A DNA stretch of 64,000 nt from Pseudarthrobacter sp. C4D7 (GCF_013359725.1 NZ_JABFMW010000003.1:1-64000); one strand, 5' to 3'; counted from the first letter of the stretch, positions 32,873 to 40,756 are shown. Numbers and translations are program-made. Notes: generated from the letters alone by a model not told the origin.

Positions 32873-34219
32873 CTACTCCACGAACCGGTTCCGGCCGGAC
32901 CGGTAGCCGAAGACCGCCGCGAGCAGGCCAACCACCATGAACAGCACGCCGGCGGGAACAAAGGACCCTGTTGCCTGGTGGAGCTGGCCTACCATGAGGG
33001 TTCCCGTGGAGCCCACCCCGTAGCCAACACCCTGCATCATGCCGGAGAGGTGGGCTGCGGTGTGGCCGTCGCGGGTGCGGAGCATGATCAGGGTCAGGGC
33101 CGCGGCGGTCAGGCTTCCCTGCCCCAGGCCCAGCAGGCCTGCCCACACCCAGATGAGGTTGATCGGACCCAGGATGCTCAGCACGAACCCGCCGCCGGTC
33201 ATCAGCGCCACCACCGTGTTGATGGCGCGCTGGTCGCGGAACCGCGCGGCCAGCGCAGGGGCGAACAGGGAGCCCAGCATCTGCAGCACAATGCACACGG
33301 CAACGATCAGCCCTGCGGTGGCCCCGTCCACGCCCCGTTCCCGGAGGATGGGCGCCAGCCAGGCGAAGCCGCTGAAGGACATCATGGCCTGCAGCACCAT
33401 GAAGATGGTGACCTGCCAGGCGACCGGCGAGCGCCAGACATTTACGCCGTCCCGGACGGCCTGGTGCCGGACCGTGCCCTGGCGAAGGGCCACGGGGAGG
33501 AACAGGAGAAGCACGACGGCGGCGGGCAGCGCCCAGACCCACAGCGCCTTGGTCCACTCCCCCGTCGCCGTGTACACCGGGTAGGTGAAGCCGGCCCCGA
33601 GTGCGGCGGAAGCACAGATGGCGGTGGTGTAGAGGCCGCCCATGAGCCCCAGCCGGTGCGGGAAGTCGCGTTTCACCAGGCCCGGGAGGAGCACGTTGCA
33701 CAGGGCGATGGCGGCGCCGCAGGCTGCGGTGCCCAGCAGAAGGGCAGGAAGGTGGCCGCTCCCGCCCGTTGCCGTCCCGGTGGCCAGGGGCCGCAGCAGG
33801 AGCCCGGCGGTCAGCAATGCCATGGCGCCCAGCAGGACGCGCTCCGCACCGAACCGGCGGGCCAGGATGGGGGCAAGCGGCGCGAACACGCCCAGCAGCG
33901 TCACGGGGACCGTGGTCAGCACCACCACGGACCAGCCGGGCAGCCCGGCCTGGGAGGTCACCTCCGGCAGGACGGCCGAAAGGCTGGAAAAGACGCTCCG
34001 CAGGTTCAGGCCGATCAGGACCAGGCAGACGCCCAGGTAGGCAAGGGCGCGCCGGCTCCCCACGCGGGTGGGTTCCGCTGCCGGCAGCTCGTCGATTTCG
34101 GCGTCCACCAGCGTGCTGAGGTCCACAGCGCTGCTGCCGGTCCTGGCACTCCGCCGGGCGTCTTCGGAGGGTTCCACCGGCCGCTGCTTCCCTGCCGCGG
34201 CATTAGTTGCGTCCATCAT
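32873..34219 (-). CDS. MFS transporter, CynX/NimT-like
   Basis: This 448-residue MFS protein has a hydrophilic N-terminus of about 60 residues and 12 transmembrane segments. The stretch LNLRSVFSSLSAVLPEV at the first helix and FSGFAWLAPILRERG in the second half are typical of the cyanate/2-nitroimidazole transporter (CynX/NimT) group. The substrate is unverified. The start is 34219 or the adjacent ATG 34216. AAGAAT six bases before it suggests a leaderless start. First gene of the two-transporter operon. Confidence 0.87.
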   Translation of the reverse strand: MMDATNAAAGKQRPVEPSEDARRSARTGSSAVDLSTLVDAEIDELPAAEPTRVGSRRALAYLGVCLVLIGLNLRSVFSSLSAVLPEVTSQAGLPGWSVVVLTTVPVTLLGVFAPLAPILARRFGAERVLLGAMALLTAGLLLRPLATGTATGGSGHLPALLLGTAACGAAIALCNVLLPGLVKRDFPHRLGLMGGLYTTAICASAALGAGFTYPVYTATGEWTKALWVWALPAAVVLLLFLPVALRQGTVRHQAVRDGVNVWRSPVAWQVTIFMVLQAMMSFSGFAWLAPILRERGVDGATAGLIVAVCIVLQMLGSLFAPALAARFRDQRAINTVVALMTGGGFVLSILGPINLIWVWAGLLGLGQGSLTAAALTLIMLRTRDGHTAAHLSGMMQGVGYGVGSTGTLMVGQLHQATGSFVPAGVLFMVVGLLAAVFGYRSGRNRFVE

Positions 34220-34225
34220 CCGCCC

Positions 34226-34231
34226 ATTCTT
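34226..34231 (-). promoter_or_regulatory. -10-like box before MFS operon
   Basis: On the minus strand AAGAAT lies six bases before the ATG at 34219. It has a weak match to TATAAT, but the position is the same as in the other proposed leaderless genes. Confidence 0.3.
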
Positions 34232-34356
34232 GCAGGCGGGCAGCGGCGCGGAGTTTTCCACATACGGTCCGGCACACCTGCCGGCACTGGGTGCGGCTTC
34301 ATAGGTTGAAACCAGCCGCGGCCAGGCCAATGGCCGCACCAACCCACGGGAGCACC

Positions 34357-34767
34357 ATGGACACCACACCCCAGCCACAACCCCGTCAGGCACCAATGGA
34401 CGCCGTACCCCGGGTGATGGCAGGAGAACCCGGCAACCCCCGGTCCGGAAGCAACGCAACCAACAGCCTGGTCCTGGCGATCCTTGCTCCCGTCAGCATG
34501 TTCCTGACCGGGCCGCTCGCCGGGGTTGCCATGCTCATGACCCATGCGGACAACGGCCACTCCCCCACTCCCTGGGTAGCACCCTTCGTGCTGTTCGGCC
34601 TGCCTGTCCTCTTCGCATCGCTTGGGATCCGGCTGGCACTTCGGGCGATGAAACAGCTGCCACGGGGTTCCGGCAGCTGGTCCGCAGCGGCAGTTGCCCC
34701 GTGCATCGGCGGCCTGGTCCTCATGCTGGCTCTCGGTCCGGCCCTCAACCTCGTGGGCGTGTTCTGA
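34357..34767 (+). CDS. small membrane protein, DUF4190-like layout
   Basis: This 136-residue protein has a proline-rich N-terminus followed by three hydrophobic segments (about 47-68, 82-100 and 112-134). The order, an N-terminal polar region then segments around ...LAPVSMFLTGPLAG... and ALGPALNLVGVF, resembles the small DUF4190-type actinobacterial membrane proteins, but the similarity is not decisive. GGGAG precedes the ATG; longer in-frame starts overlap the divergent MFS gene and are not supported. Function is unknown. The IS110 element begins shortly after its stop. Confidence 0.7.
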   Translation: MDTTPQPQPRQAPMDAVPRVMAGEPGNPRSGSNATNSLVLAILAPVSMFLTGPLAGVAMLMTHADNGHSPTPWVAPFVLFGLPVLFASLGIRLALRAMKQLPRGSGSWSAAAVAPCIGGLVLMLALGPALNLVGVF

Positions 34768-34882
34768 GCACCTACGGGTCCGGACGCAGCCCATGGTCTG
34801 TAAGTCTTTACCCGGTTGCTCTGTGAGCGGCTGGCAGTCTGGTGCTGTGGCCGGCTGGGGTGTGACTCGCCCATGGTATTGC

Positions 34883-35040
34883 CTCCGACATGAGTTTCTT
34901 GTGGAGTGCGCTTGCTTGGATATGTCCACCCTGTCCGGGCCCAGCATCGGCTCTGTCTACAGCGCTGGCCTGATTAGAAGCATGCCCATCCGCGCAGCGG
35001 GTGTGGCCCTTTACAGACCTGCCACGCCGTAACCCCGCTG
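34883..35040 (+). ncRNA. candidate IS110 bridge RNA
   Basis: The noncoding region before the transposase can fold into three stem-loops. The first is 34883-34906 (CTCC/GGAG plus ACA/TGT). The second is 34938-34970 (GGCC-AGC/GCTGGCC with one bulge). The third is 34995-35040, where CAGCGG/CCGCTG closes an internal loop and GGTGTGGC/GCCACGCC forms the tip around a 13-base loop. IS110 elements are known to transcribe a bridge RNA with target- and donor-binding internal loops from this position. The fold here was drawn by eye and the guide segments were not assigned. Confidence 0.4.
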
Positions 35041-35075
35041 ATGCGCCTTCATTTCCCGGTACCAAGGAGGAACAG

Positions 35076-36143
35076 ATGATCGTTGCAGAACAGTTCGCCT
35101 TCGTCGTCGGCATTGATACCCACGCCAAAACCCACACCCTTGCCATCATCAGCACACGAAGCGGCGGCGAGATCGCGAACGAAACATTCCCAGCCACCTC
35201 AACCGGAGGCAACCGCGCATTGTCTTGGATCCTGAGGAACACTGGTGTGCCGCACGAGCACGTGCTCCTCTCCATGGAAGGAACCGGATCGTACGGTGCG
35301 AAGCTACGGCAACAAGCCTCCGACGCCGGCTTCCAAGTCACCGAAGCTCCCGTTCCGAACCAGCGATTGGGCCGCTACCAGGGTAAATCCGATGCCATGG
35401 ATGCGACCCGTGCAGCACGAGCTGTTTTCAGCCTCCCGGTAGAGCACCTGCCGGAACCACGCTCGGGTCAGAATCACATGGCCCTACGGATTCTCTCCAA
35501 CGCACGCGGGACGATGGCACGAGAACGCACCGCAGCCATCAACGCCCTAACTGCACTCCTGCGCGTCGTAGACCTCGGCCTGGATGCGCGCAAGCCTTTG
35601 ACCATCACCCAAATCAACACCATCGCAGGTTGGAGAGAACGAGACGAGGAATTCGGAACCAAAACATGCCGCCGCGAAGCGGTCAGGCTGGCTCAGCAAA
35701 TCCTGACCCTCCAGAGACAAATGGCCAAGAACCACACAGAACTCGAAACACTCGTCCAGCAAGTACAGCCGGGGCTCTTGCAGGACTACGGCATCGGCCC
35801 AGTCCTGGCCGCAATCATCCTCACCGCCTGGTCACACACCGGGCGAGTACGATCTGAAGCCGCATTCGCCGCCCTGGCCGGCACCTGCCCAGTCCCGGCC
35901 TCATCAGGTGGCACCACCAGATTCAGGCTAAACCGCGGAGGCGATCGCCAACTCAACAAAGCCATCTACACAATCGCCCTCATCAGAATGAACCGAGATC
36001 CAATTACCAGAGGCTACGTGATGAAGCGGACAAGCCAGGGGAAAACCAAGAAGGAAATCATGCGGAGCCTCAAGCGCTACATAACACGGCAACTTTATCG
36101 AACACTGAGTGGGGCGCCGGAAGCCATACTTTCAGCGGGTTGA
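35076..36143 (+). CDS. IS110-family transposase (bridge-RNA-guided recombinase)
   Basis: This 355-residue protein has the two expected domains. The N-terminal RuvC-like DEDD domain shows GIDTHAKTH (Asp14), MEGTGSYG (Glu about 65) and KSDAMDATRAA (Asp about 102 and 105). A coiled middle follows, and then the C-terminal Transposase_20 domain with VPASSGGTTRFRLNRGGDRQLNKA, which includes the catalytic serine region. A perfect AAGGAGG precedes the ATG at 35076. The gene is full length with no frameshift, so the element may be active. Codon use is less GC-biased than the neighbouring core genes. Confidence 0.93.
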   Translation: MIVAEQFAFVVGIDTHAKTHTLAIISTRSGGEIANETFPATSTGGNRALSWILRNTGVPHEHVLLSMEGTGSYGAKLRQQASDAGFQVTEAPVPNQRLGRYQGKSDAMDATRAARAVFSLPVEHLPEPRSGQNHMALRILSNARGTMARERTAAINALTALLRVVDLGLDARKPLTITQINTIAGWRERDEEFGTKTCRREAVRLAQQILTLQRQMAKNHTELETLVQQVQPGLLQDYGIGPVLAAIILTAWSHTGRVRSEAAFAALAGTCPVPASSGGTTRFRLNRGGDRQLNKAIYTIALIRMNRDPITRGYVMKRTSQGKTKKEIMRSLKRYITRQLYRTLSGAPEAILSAG

Positions 36144-36176
36144 TTGTGGCAAGGAGGTTCTAGATCTGCCGAATGC

Positions 36177-36431
36177 TCAAAAGAAAAGGGGTCCTCGCCG
36201 CTTTCCTGATTCTTCGCCGTCTCCTCGAGAAGACGGCTTAGCCTTCGAAGCGACTGCAGCTGCAAGCCCAACGAAGGCGGCGATCAGAAGTAGGTTGAAG
36301 AGTGTATCGGTAACGTTCGAACCGCGACTAAGTGTAACCACCGTGACGATAACAAATGCGACGCCACATGCAAGGCACAAAAGACATGTAATCTTCGCCC
36401 AGGCAGGCAAAAGGTTCAATTGACGCAGCAT
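36177..36431 (-). CDS. small two-TM membrane protein
   Basis: The 84-residue protein has two hydrophobic helices (about 10-33 and 42-62) and a basic, Ser/Gly-rich tail. GGGGGA lies eight bases before the ATG. No family is recognised. It lies between the IS110 element and another orphan small gene, in DNA of visibly lower GC than the rest of the window. It could be recently acquired. Confidence 0.6.
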   Translation of the reverse strand: MLRQLNLLPAWAKITCLLCLACGVAFVIVTVVTLSRGSNVTDTLFNLLLIAAFVGLAAAVASKAKPSSRGDGEESGKRRGPLFF

Positions 36432-36560
36432 CTATCCCCCTATTTCTTAAGTAGAGCTTAGCCCCAATTCTAAGATAAATCTAGATTTTCTCAGCTGCAG
36501 CGGTTACGTCTCAGGTCGGTTCGGGCCGGCCGCCTGGTGGTGGAAAGGAGCTGACACTTG

Positions 36561-36599
36561 GCACGGTTTGGAGCACTCGCGAGGCGCCCCAAACCGTGC
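36561..36599 (-). terminator. hairpin downstream of small secreted gene
   Basis: Arms GCACGGTTTGG/CCAAACCGTGC (36561-36571 and 36589-36599) are perfect. The structure lies seven bases after the minus-strand gene's stop; no U-run follows. Confidence 0.6.
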
Positions 36600-36605
36600 T
36601 CGGGT

Positions 36606-36869
36606 CTAGAGGTACGTCATCCGGAACTGTAGGTAGTACTCGCCGAACGCCCCACCTACGTGCGTGCAGGGTTTGACGATCACCGCGTTATAAGTCAGCA
36701 ACTGTTGGTACCTATCCTGGCAATTGCGCTCGGCCCTGAATGTTTCGGTCTGCAGAACTCCTACGACATTCGGAGAAGGCGTAGCGGCGCTAGCGGCCGC
36801 TATACCGGAAAATGCCGCTCCTCCGGCAATTGCGACAACGGCAGCGGCACGCGTGATTACATTTCTCAT
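36606..36869 (-). CDS. small secreted protein
   Basis: The 87-residue product has a clear Sec signal peptide: MRNVITR, then a hydrophobic Ala/Gly-rich core, then an AASAA-type cleavage site near residue 29. The mature part is about 58 residues, with two cysteines (ERNCQD and VKPCTH) that probably form a disulfide, and several aromatic residues near the end. No family is recognised. GGGGGAA precedes the ATG. It ends at a hairpin. Possibly part of the accessory patch. Confidence 0.65.
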   Translation of the reverse strand: MRNVITRAAAVVAIAGGAAFSGIAAASAATPSPNVVGVLQTETFRAERNCQDRYQQLLTYNAVIVKPCTHVGGAFGEYYLQFRMTYL

Positions 36870-37114
36870 TATTCCCCCAGGCTGAAATGGACCTTACATG
36901 GCAGTGATTGTCTTCGCCGGGACTTTTCCGAAATTAGACCTTTATCGCAACCTTTTAAGAGGTTTAACCAGCGAAGTGATAAAAGCCTATCGGCACCTTC
37001 CTGTAAGTCAAGAAAAACTTTCTGATTCATCCTTGATCTTGGGGAGTGTTATCAGGAGAAGAATCTTGCCCCTGCGCGGGCCGTTGATCTTCTGCCGAAT
37101 TTTCGCCCCCGGGA
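36870..37114. other. AT-rich intergenic region
   Basis: These 245 bases contain no convincing gene. They are AT-rich (runs such as AACCTTTTAAGAGGTTTAACC with an internal inverted repeat AACCTTTTAAGAGGTT, about 36951-36966). This is the probable promoter area of the minus-strand secreted gene. Confidence 0.4.
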
Positions 37115-37426
37115 CTAGCCCTTTGCGCGTTGCCAGTGCCAAGCGTGCCAGAACATCAGTCCGAGAACGGTGGCAACGCCGATGAAGACGCTGGGGGGTG
37201 CGAAGGTGAAGAGGATGTAGGCCATGCTGACGTGATCTGTCATGCTCACTTCCAAGGAGCCATTTAGGAGCGCCAATAGTCCTCCCAGGATAAAGACCCC
37301 GGACAATGCCCACAGAACTAGGATGAACGGATTTAGCCGCGGCGGGAGTGCACCCTCTTTTGTCGTTTCGGTAGTTATGGCATCTGGTGTCGTACCGTCT
37401 TCACCGATTACCTCACGGAAACCAAT
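37115..37426 (-). CDS. membrane protein with unclear or lost start
   Basis: The reading frame is open from a stop at 37445-37447 to 37115. It encodes a hydrophilic segment (GFREVIGEDGTTPDAITTET), a basic-proline linker and two or three hydrophobic helices ending MFWHAWHWQRAKG. The only canonical start is a TTG at 37306, which would cut into the first helix. Coding character extends upstream to an ATT at 37426, preceded by AGAGGGGG twelve bases earlier. Either the gene uses ATT, or its 5' end was lost; a 7-base tandem repeat (37453-37480) lies just upstream. Function is unknown. Confidence 0.45.
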   Translation of the reverse strand: MGFREVIGEDGTTPDAITTETTKEGALPPRLNPFILVLWALSGVFILGGLLALLNGSLEVSMTDHVSMAYILFTFAPPSVFIGVATVLGLMFWHAWHWQRAKG

Positions 37427-37452
37427 GTTTTCGTACTGCCCCCTCTAGTTTG

Positions 37453-37480
37453 GCCGCAGTTCGCAGTTCGCAGTTCGCAG
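37453..37480. repeat. short tandem repeat, unit CGCAGTT
   Basis: About three and a half copies of a seven-base unit (CGCAGTT) lie upstream of the truncated-looking membrane gene and before trmB. Slippage or a rearrangement scar would explain it. Confidence 0.7.
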
Positions 37481-37617
37481 ACCGCTTGAAGCCCAGCCTA
37501 GCCTCCACAAGATAAGTGGGTACTGGAGCCTACGTCTCGGCCCGGACCCAACCCAACCGATGGTTGACGAATATAGAAGCATCCAGGCGCCCAGATCCTC
37601 CACCGTGCCTGCGGCGC

Positions 37618-37623
37618 TATTCT
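37618..37623 (+). promoter_or_regulatory. -10 box for leaderless trmB
   Basis: TATTCT ends seven bases before the ATG at 37631. The GGAGGGG that follows abuts the ATG and is too close to work as a Shine-Dalgarno site, favouring a leaderless start. Confidence 0.5.
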
Positions 37624-37630
37624 GGAGGGG

Positions 37631-38554
37631 ATGAGCGAATCCCCTGAAAACCCCCAGCAGCCGCATGTCCCCAGGCCCGTGACGCCCGGCACCCAGGCCT
37701 CCTTCGGCACCTACGGCGGCCGCCCGGTCAGTTTCGTGCGCCGCGGCACCCGCCTCCAGGGCCGCCGGCAAGCTGCGTGGGCCGAGCACGCCGAACGGTG
37801 GGCAATCGGCGTGCCACGGCATGTGGCCAACACGTCGGTGCACCCGGACTACACGTTTGACGCCGCAGCTGAGTTCGGCCGCGAGGCCCCGCTCATCGTT
37901 GAGATCGGTTCGGGCCTGGGCGACGCCATCTGCCATGCGGCGGAACAGAACCCGGACACCAATTTCCTGGCGGTGGAGGTCTACACGCCGGGCCTGGCCA
38001 ACACCATCATCAAGATCAACAGCCGGGGGTTGGACAACGTCCGCGTGGTGGAAGCGAACGCGCCCGAGGTCCTGGCCACCATGCTGCCGGAGGGCTCCGT
38101 CAGCGAACTGTGGGTGTTTTTCCCGGATCCGTGGCACAAGTCAAGGCACCACAAGCGCCGCCTCATCCAGCCGGAATTCGCCGGACTGGCCGCGCGGGCG
38201 CTGAAGCCGGGCGGCCTGTTCCGGATCGCCACCGACTGGTCCAACTACGCAGTCCATGTCCGCGACGTCATGGCAGGTTCAGCGGATTTCGATAACCTCC
38301 ACACCGGCGAGCGCCGCGGGCCCGAAAGCCCGCTGACCCAGGTGTGGCAGTCCGGCGTCGAATCGGTGGTGGGCGGCGCGCCGGTGCGTGAGGGCCGGGC
38401 CCCGGTCAGCACCGAACACACCGGACCCAATGAGGGCGTGGATGAAACCGGCGGCTGGGCTCCCCGCTTCGAGGGCCGGATCCGGACCAGCTTCGAGGCG
38501 AAGGCCCACGAGGCCGGCCGGTTGATCTTCGATCTCTGCTACCGCCGTCGCTGA
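37631..38554 (+). CDS. trmB: tRNA (guanosine(46)-N7)-methyltransferase
   Basis: TrmB methylates N7 of G46 in the tRNA variable loop using SAM. In this 307-residue protein the SAM site is IVEIGSGLGDA (about 88-98). The catalytic family signature WVFFPDPWHKSRHHKRRL is at about 160-177, and a conserved late motif KPGGLFRIATDWSNY follows. An extra hydrophilic stretch of about 45 residues (about 225-275) before the final FEAKAHEAGRLIFDL makes it longer than typical TrmB. It is monocistronic, immediately right of the accessory patch. Confidence 0.94.
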   Translation: MSESPENPQQPHVPRPVTPGTQASFGTYGGRPVSFVRRGTRLQGRRQAAWAEHAERWAIGVPRHVANTSVHPDYTFDAAAEFGREAPLIVEIGSGLGDAICHAAEQNPDTNFLAVEVYTPGLANTIIKINSRGLDNVRVVEANAPEVLATMLPEGSVSELWVFFPDPWHKSRHHKRRLIQPEFAGLAARALKPGGLFRIATDWSNYAVHVRDVMAGSADFDNLHTGERRGPESPLTQVWQSGVESVVGGAPVREGRAPVSTEHTGPNEGVDETGGWAPRFEGRIRTSFEAKAHEAGRLIFDLCYRRR

Positions 38555-38575
38555 AAGCCGCGCCGGTGGGAGCTG

Positions 38576-39022
38576 CTAGCCCACCGTAATACCGGCGACG
38601 ATCTCCTTGAGCATGTCCAGGCGCGGCTCCGCTTCGGGGTTCAGGTACGGCCAGACGACCACGACGCCGATGAACCGGCTGCTTTCCCACACGCCCACGG
38701 TGGCTGCCACCTTGGCCGGCCCGCCGTCGTCGTCGTACCCCACCACCACGGCGTAGGCTGCCTTGCCGGGCAGGTTCAGCTCTCCCTCTGCCAGGAGGGT
38801 GCCGCCGCGCTCTTCCAGGTAGAAGCCGGACATCAGATGCGCCCAGCCGTTGGCCTGCGGCGCATCCTGCACGGACGTGTCGTCCTTGATCACGGTGACC
38901 AGGACGCCGCCCAGGAGACCGAACTGCTCGCTGTTGGGCCCGGCCGTGGAATCATCCAGGACCTGGGTGTGCTCCGGAAAATCTGCGGTGAAGCCCAGCG
39001 GGGATTCGATGTGCACTGACAT
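38576..39022 (-). CDS. conserved protein paired with WXG100-type gene
   Basis: This 148-residue soluble protein has no signal peptide. It starts MSVHIESPLGFTADFPEHT and alternates beta-type stretches (KAAYAVVVGYDD, FIGVVVVWPYLNPEAEP); the layout recalls the PsbP/DUF1795-like or LpqN-like folds that accompany type VII substrates. That resemblance is tentative. The start lies five bases after the WXG100-type gene's stop, so the two are almost certainly one operon. It may be a chaperone or partner for that protein. Confidence 0.75.
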   Translation of the reverse strand: MSVHIESPLGFTADFPEHTQVLDDSTAGPNSEQFGLLGGVLVTVIKDDTSVQDAPQANGWAHLMSGFYLEERGGTLLAEGELNLPGKAAYAVVVGYDDDGGPAKVAATVGVWESSRFIGVVVVWPYLNPEAEPRLDMLKEIVAGITVG

Positions 39023-39027
39023 AGGTT

Positions 39028-40608
39028 TCAGAGCCTCTCGAGCTTGGTGTCGTTGGGGACTTTATAGTACGTGGACACGTTGGTGGTGGCCTGGTTCTCG
39101 GTCTTGACCTCCACTTCACCCACCTTGACGTTGAACCCGGCCTCGTTGGTGGCCTTCACCACGGAGTTCACCTGGACGGTGGCGGAGCCGGCCTCGTACA
39201 GCCGGGCGGCGTCGCGGGCGGCACCCGAGTCATTGCCCAGGGCCACGTTGCGCAGGTAGCTGTCAATGATCGGGCGGTTCTCCGGGGAGTAATCCACGTC
39301 GATCTTCACGGTGCCCTGGGTTCCGGCCGTCACGGTGGAGTCAAACTTCGCCCCCTCGGTCTTCAGGCCGGACGTGACGCCCTGGGCCACGGTTCCGTCC
39401 ATGGAGACGGAGACGGAATCGATGTTGTTGTGCTTGTCCATGTTGACCTGCAGGCCGCCCTTGCCGGATGCCTCGAAGACCCGGCCGTCCAGCTTCAGCT
39501 GCCCCTGGGCGGACACCTCGCCACTGGCCGTGGAGGTGCCGTCCGTCAGGTTCCGCTCGTAGGCGAGGTCGAGCTTGGCACCACCTGACGCCGCGCCGGA
39601 CTCGCCCTTGGCATCCAGCGAGAAGGTGCCCTTGGCCTTGTCGGTCTGTCCGGAGGACCCGTTGTCCTTGGCGGCATCGTTGATGGTGTCCAGGATGTAT
39701 CCGGGGGGATTGCCCGCCACATCCTTGATTTCACCGATGCTGTCCGGCGGAAGGTCGCGGTACATCTGTTCGCGGGCCGCCATGGCTTCCTCCACGCTGG
39801 CGAACGTGTACTCGCGGGAGACCTCACCGGTCAGCGTCGCACCCGCCGTGCCGCTGGTGTCATTGACGCCGAGGCCCATGTTTCCGTACACCTTCATGGT
39901 GGCGGAGCCGTCGGCGTTTTCCACCACTTCGGTGCCCACTTCGGCACCGCCATGGACCCACGCCACCCTGGCTTCAATGGAGGCCTTGCCCGTTTCCGAG
40001 TAGACCGGAATATCCGCCTTGGCCAGTTCCTGCAGGTGTTTCTTAGCCAGCTCCTGCGCGGCGGCGGGAATGCCGCCGTCCATGCGCATGAGGTCTTCGG
40101 CGAAGGGCCCATCGGCGCCTTCGCCCTGGATCAGATACTGCTTGTCGGCGTCGGAGAGGCCGGCCCACCACTTTGCCTGCTCTTCCGGGCTGGCGTTGAG
40201 CATCCGTTCCAGCCCTGATTCAAGCTCCTGCCGGTGCGCGGCCGCAGCCTTCGCTTCTTCGGCTTTCTCCTTAAACCACTCTCTCGCCTGCTCGGCCAAG
40301 GACGTGACCCGGTCCCAGGTGCTGTTGCCGGAACCCCCGTTCCCGGAGGTGGACGCCTTCTCCTGCTCGTCGGCATGGTTCATGAGGATTTTTGAGTTCG
40401 CCCGCAGGCTGGCCACCACCTTGTCCAGGCTGGGGCGGTGGCTGGCGCTCCACTCCTGGCGGAAGCGTTCACCGTCCCGGCCTTTCCACGGCGCGGACTG
40501 GATCTGGCTGTGCAAGGACCCTGCCCGGCTGCTCAACAGTGATGCCGCCTGGTCGGCGGCCTTGGCCAGCGCCCGCAGCTGGCTGATGTCTGCGCCGTAA
40601 AAAGTCAT
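39028..40608 (-). CDS. WXG100-type N-domain fused to large beta-rich protein
   Basis: The 526-residue protein begins with a helical hairpin of WXG100 type (about 1-85). Its turn APWKGRDGERFRQEW contains the W-x-G motif, as in type VII secretion substrates. After a Gly/Ser linker and a charged helix comes WWAGLSDADKQYLIQ (about 147-161), followed by DGGIPAAAQELAKKHL. This resembles the WW..L....LI...NLDGIP block of other WXG-fused actinobacterial proteins. The C-terminal half (about 230-526) is predicted beta-rich, with Gly, Thr and Ser repeats, and has no cysteines. No known toxin motif is seen. No type VII secretion core genes are in the window. Confidence 0.8.
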   Translation of the reverse strand: MTFYGADISQLRALAKAADQAASLLSSRAGSLHSQIQSAPWKGRDGERFRQEWSASHRPSLDKVVASLRANSKILMNHADEQEKASTSGNGGSGNSTWDRVTSLAEQAREWFKEKAEEAKAAAAHRQELESGLERMLNASPEEQAKWWAGLSDADKQYLIQGEGADGPFAEDLMRMDGGIPAAAQELAKKHLQELAKADIPVYSETGKASIEARVAWVHGGAEVGTEVVENADGSATMKVYGNMGLGVNDTSGTAGATLTGEVSREYTFASVEEAMAAREQMYRDLPPDSIGEIKDVAGNPPGYILDTINDAAKDNGSSGQTDKAKGTFSLDAKGESGAASGGAKLDLAYERNLTDGTSTASGEVSAQGQLKLDGRVFEASGKGGLQVNMDKHNNIDSVSVSMDGTVAQGVTSGLKTEGAKFDSTVTAGTQGTVKIDVDYSPENRPIIDSYLRNVALGNDSGAARDAARLYEAGSATVQVNSVVKATNEAGFNVKVGEVEVKTENQATTNVSTYYKVPNDTKLERL

Positions 40609-40674
40609 GGTTTCCCCCGGAAAAGAGTGCGGTACGTGTCAATCGCTGGTCCTTATGGTTGCACAGGTGCCGGA

Positions 40675-40708
40675 ACCGGGCGATGGGGATACCTCCCCAT
40701 CGCCCGGT
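40675..40708. promoter_or_regulatory. perfect 15-base palindrome between divergent genes
   Basis: Arms 40675-40689 and 40694-40708 are perfect complements around TACC. The element lies 67 bases upstream of the WXG100-type gene and about 105 bases upstream of the DUF1206 gene. It could be an operator or a leader hairpin. Confidence 0.5.
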
Positions 40709-40756
40709 ACACGCCGGCGGAACTGTTCCGGGCCGGGCCGGCGTGGCACGATTGGG

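Larger units (their letters stand above)
34768..36170 (+). mobile_element. IS110-family insertion sequence (ends undefined)
   Basis: The element consists of a 308-base noncoding left part and a complete IS110-type transposase gene. IS110 elements lack terminal inverted repeats and do not make long target duplications, so exact ends cannot be read from one copy; the limits given are the bounding features. The long noncoding region upstream of the gene is typical of the IS110 subgroup (rather than IS1111) and is where the bridge RNA is encoded. To the right lies AT-richer DNA with small orphan genes. Confidence 0.75.

Noticed and set aside
32873..34459. Longer start for the CynX-like gene (34459)
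   Set aside because: The extra 80 residues overlap the divergent membrane gene and are Arg/Pro-rich noise; 34219 has the proper position relative to a -10-like box.
37453..37480. Tandem seven-base repeat considered as CRISPR-like
   Set aside because: Unit is far too short, there are no spacers and no cas genes.
38576..40608. Toxin-immunity pair
   Set aside because: No toxin motif in the C-terminal part and the partner's fold is not clearly an immunity type; reported as orphan secretion substrate instead.
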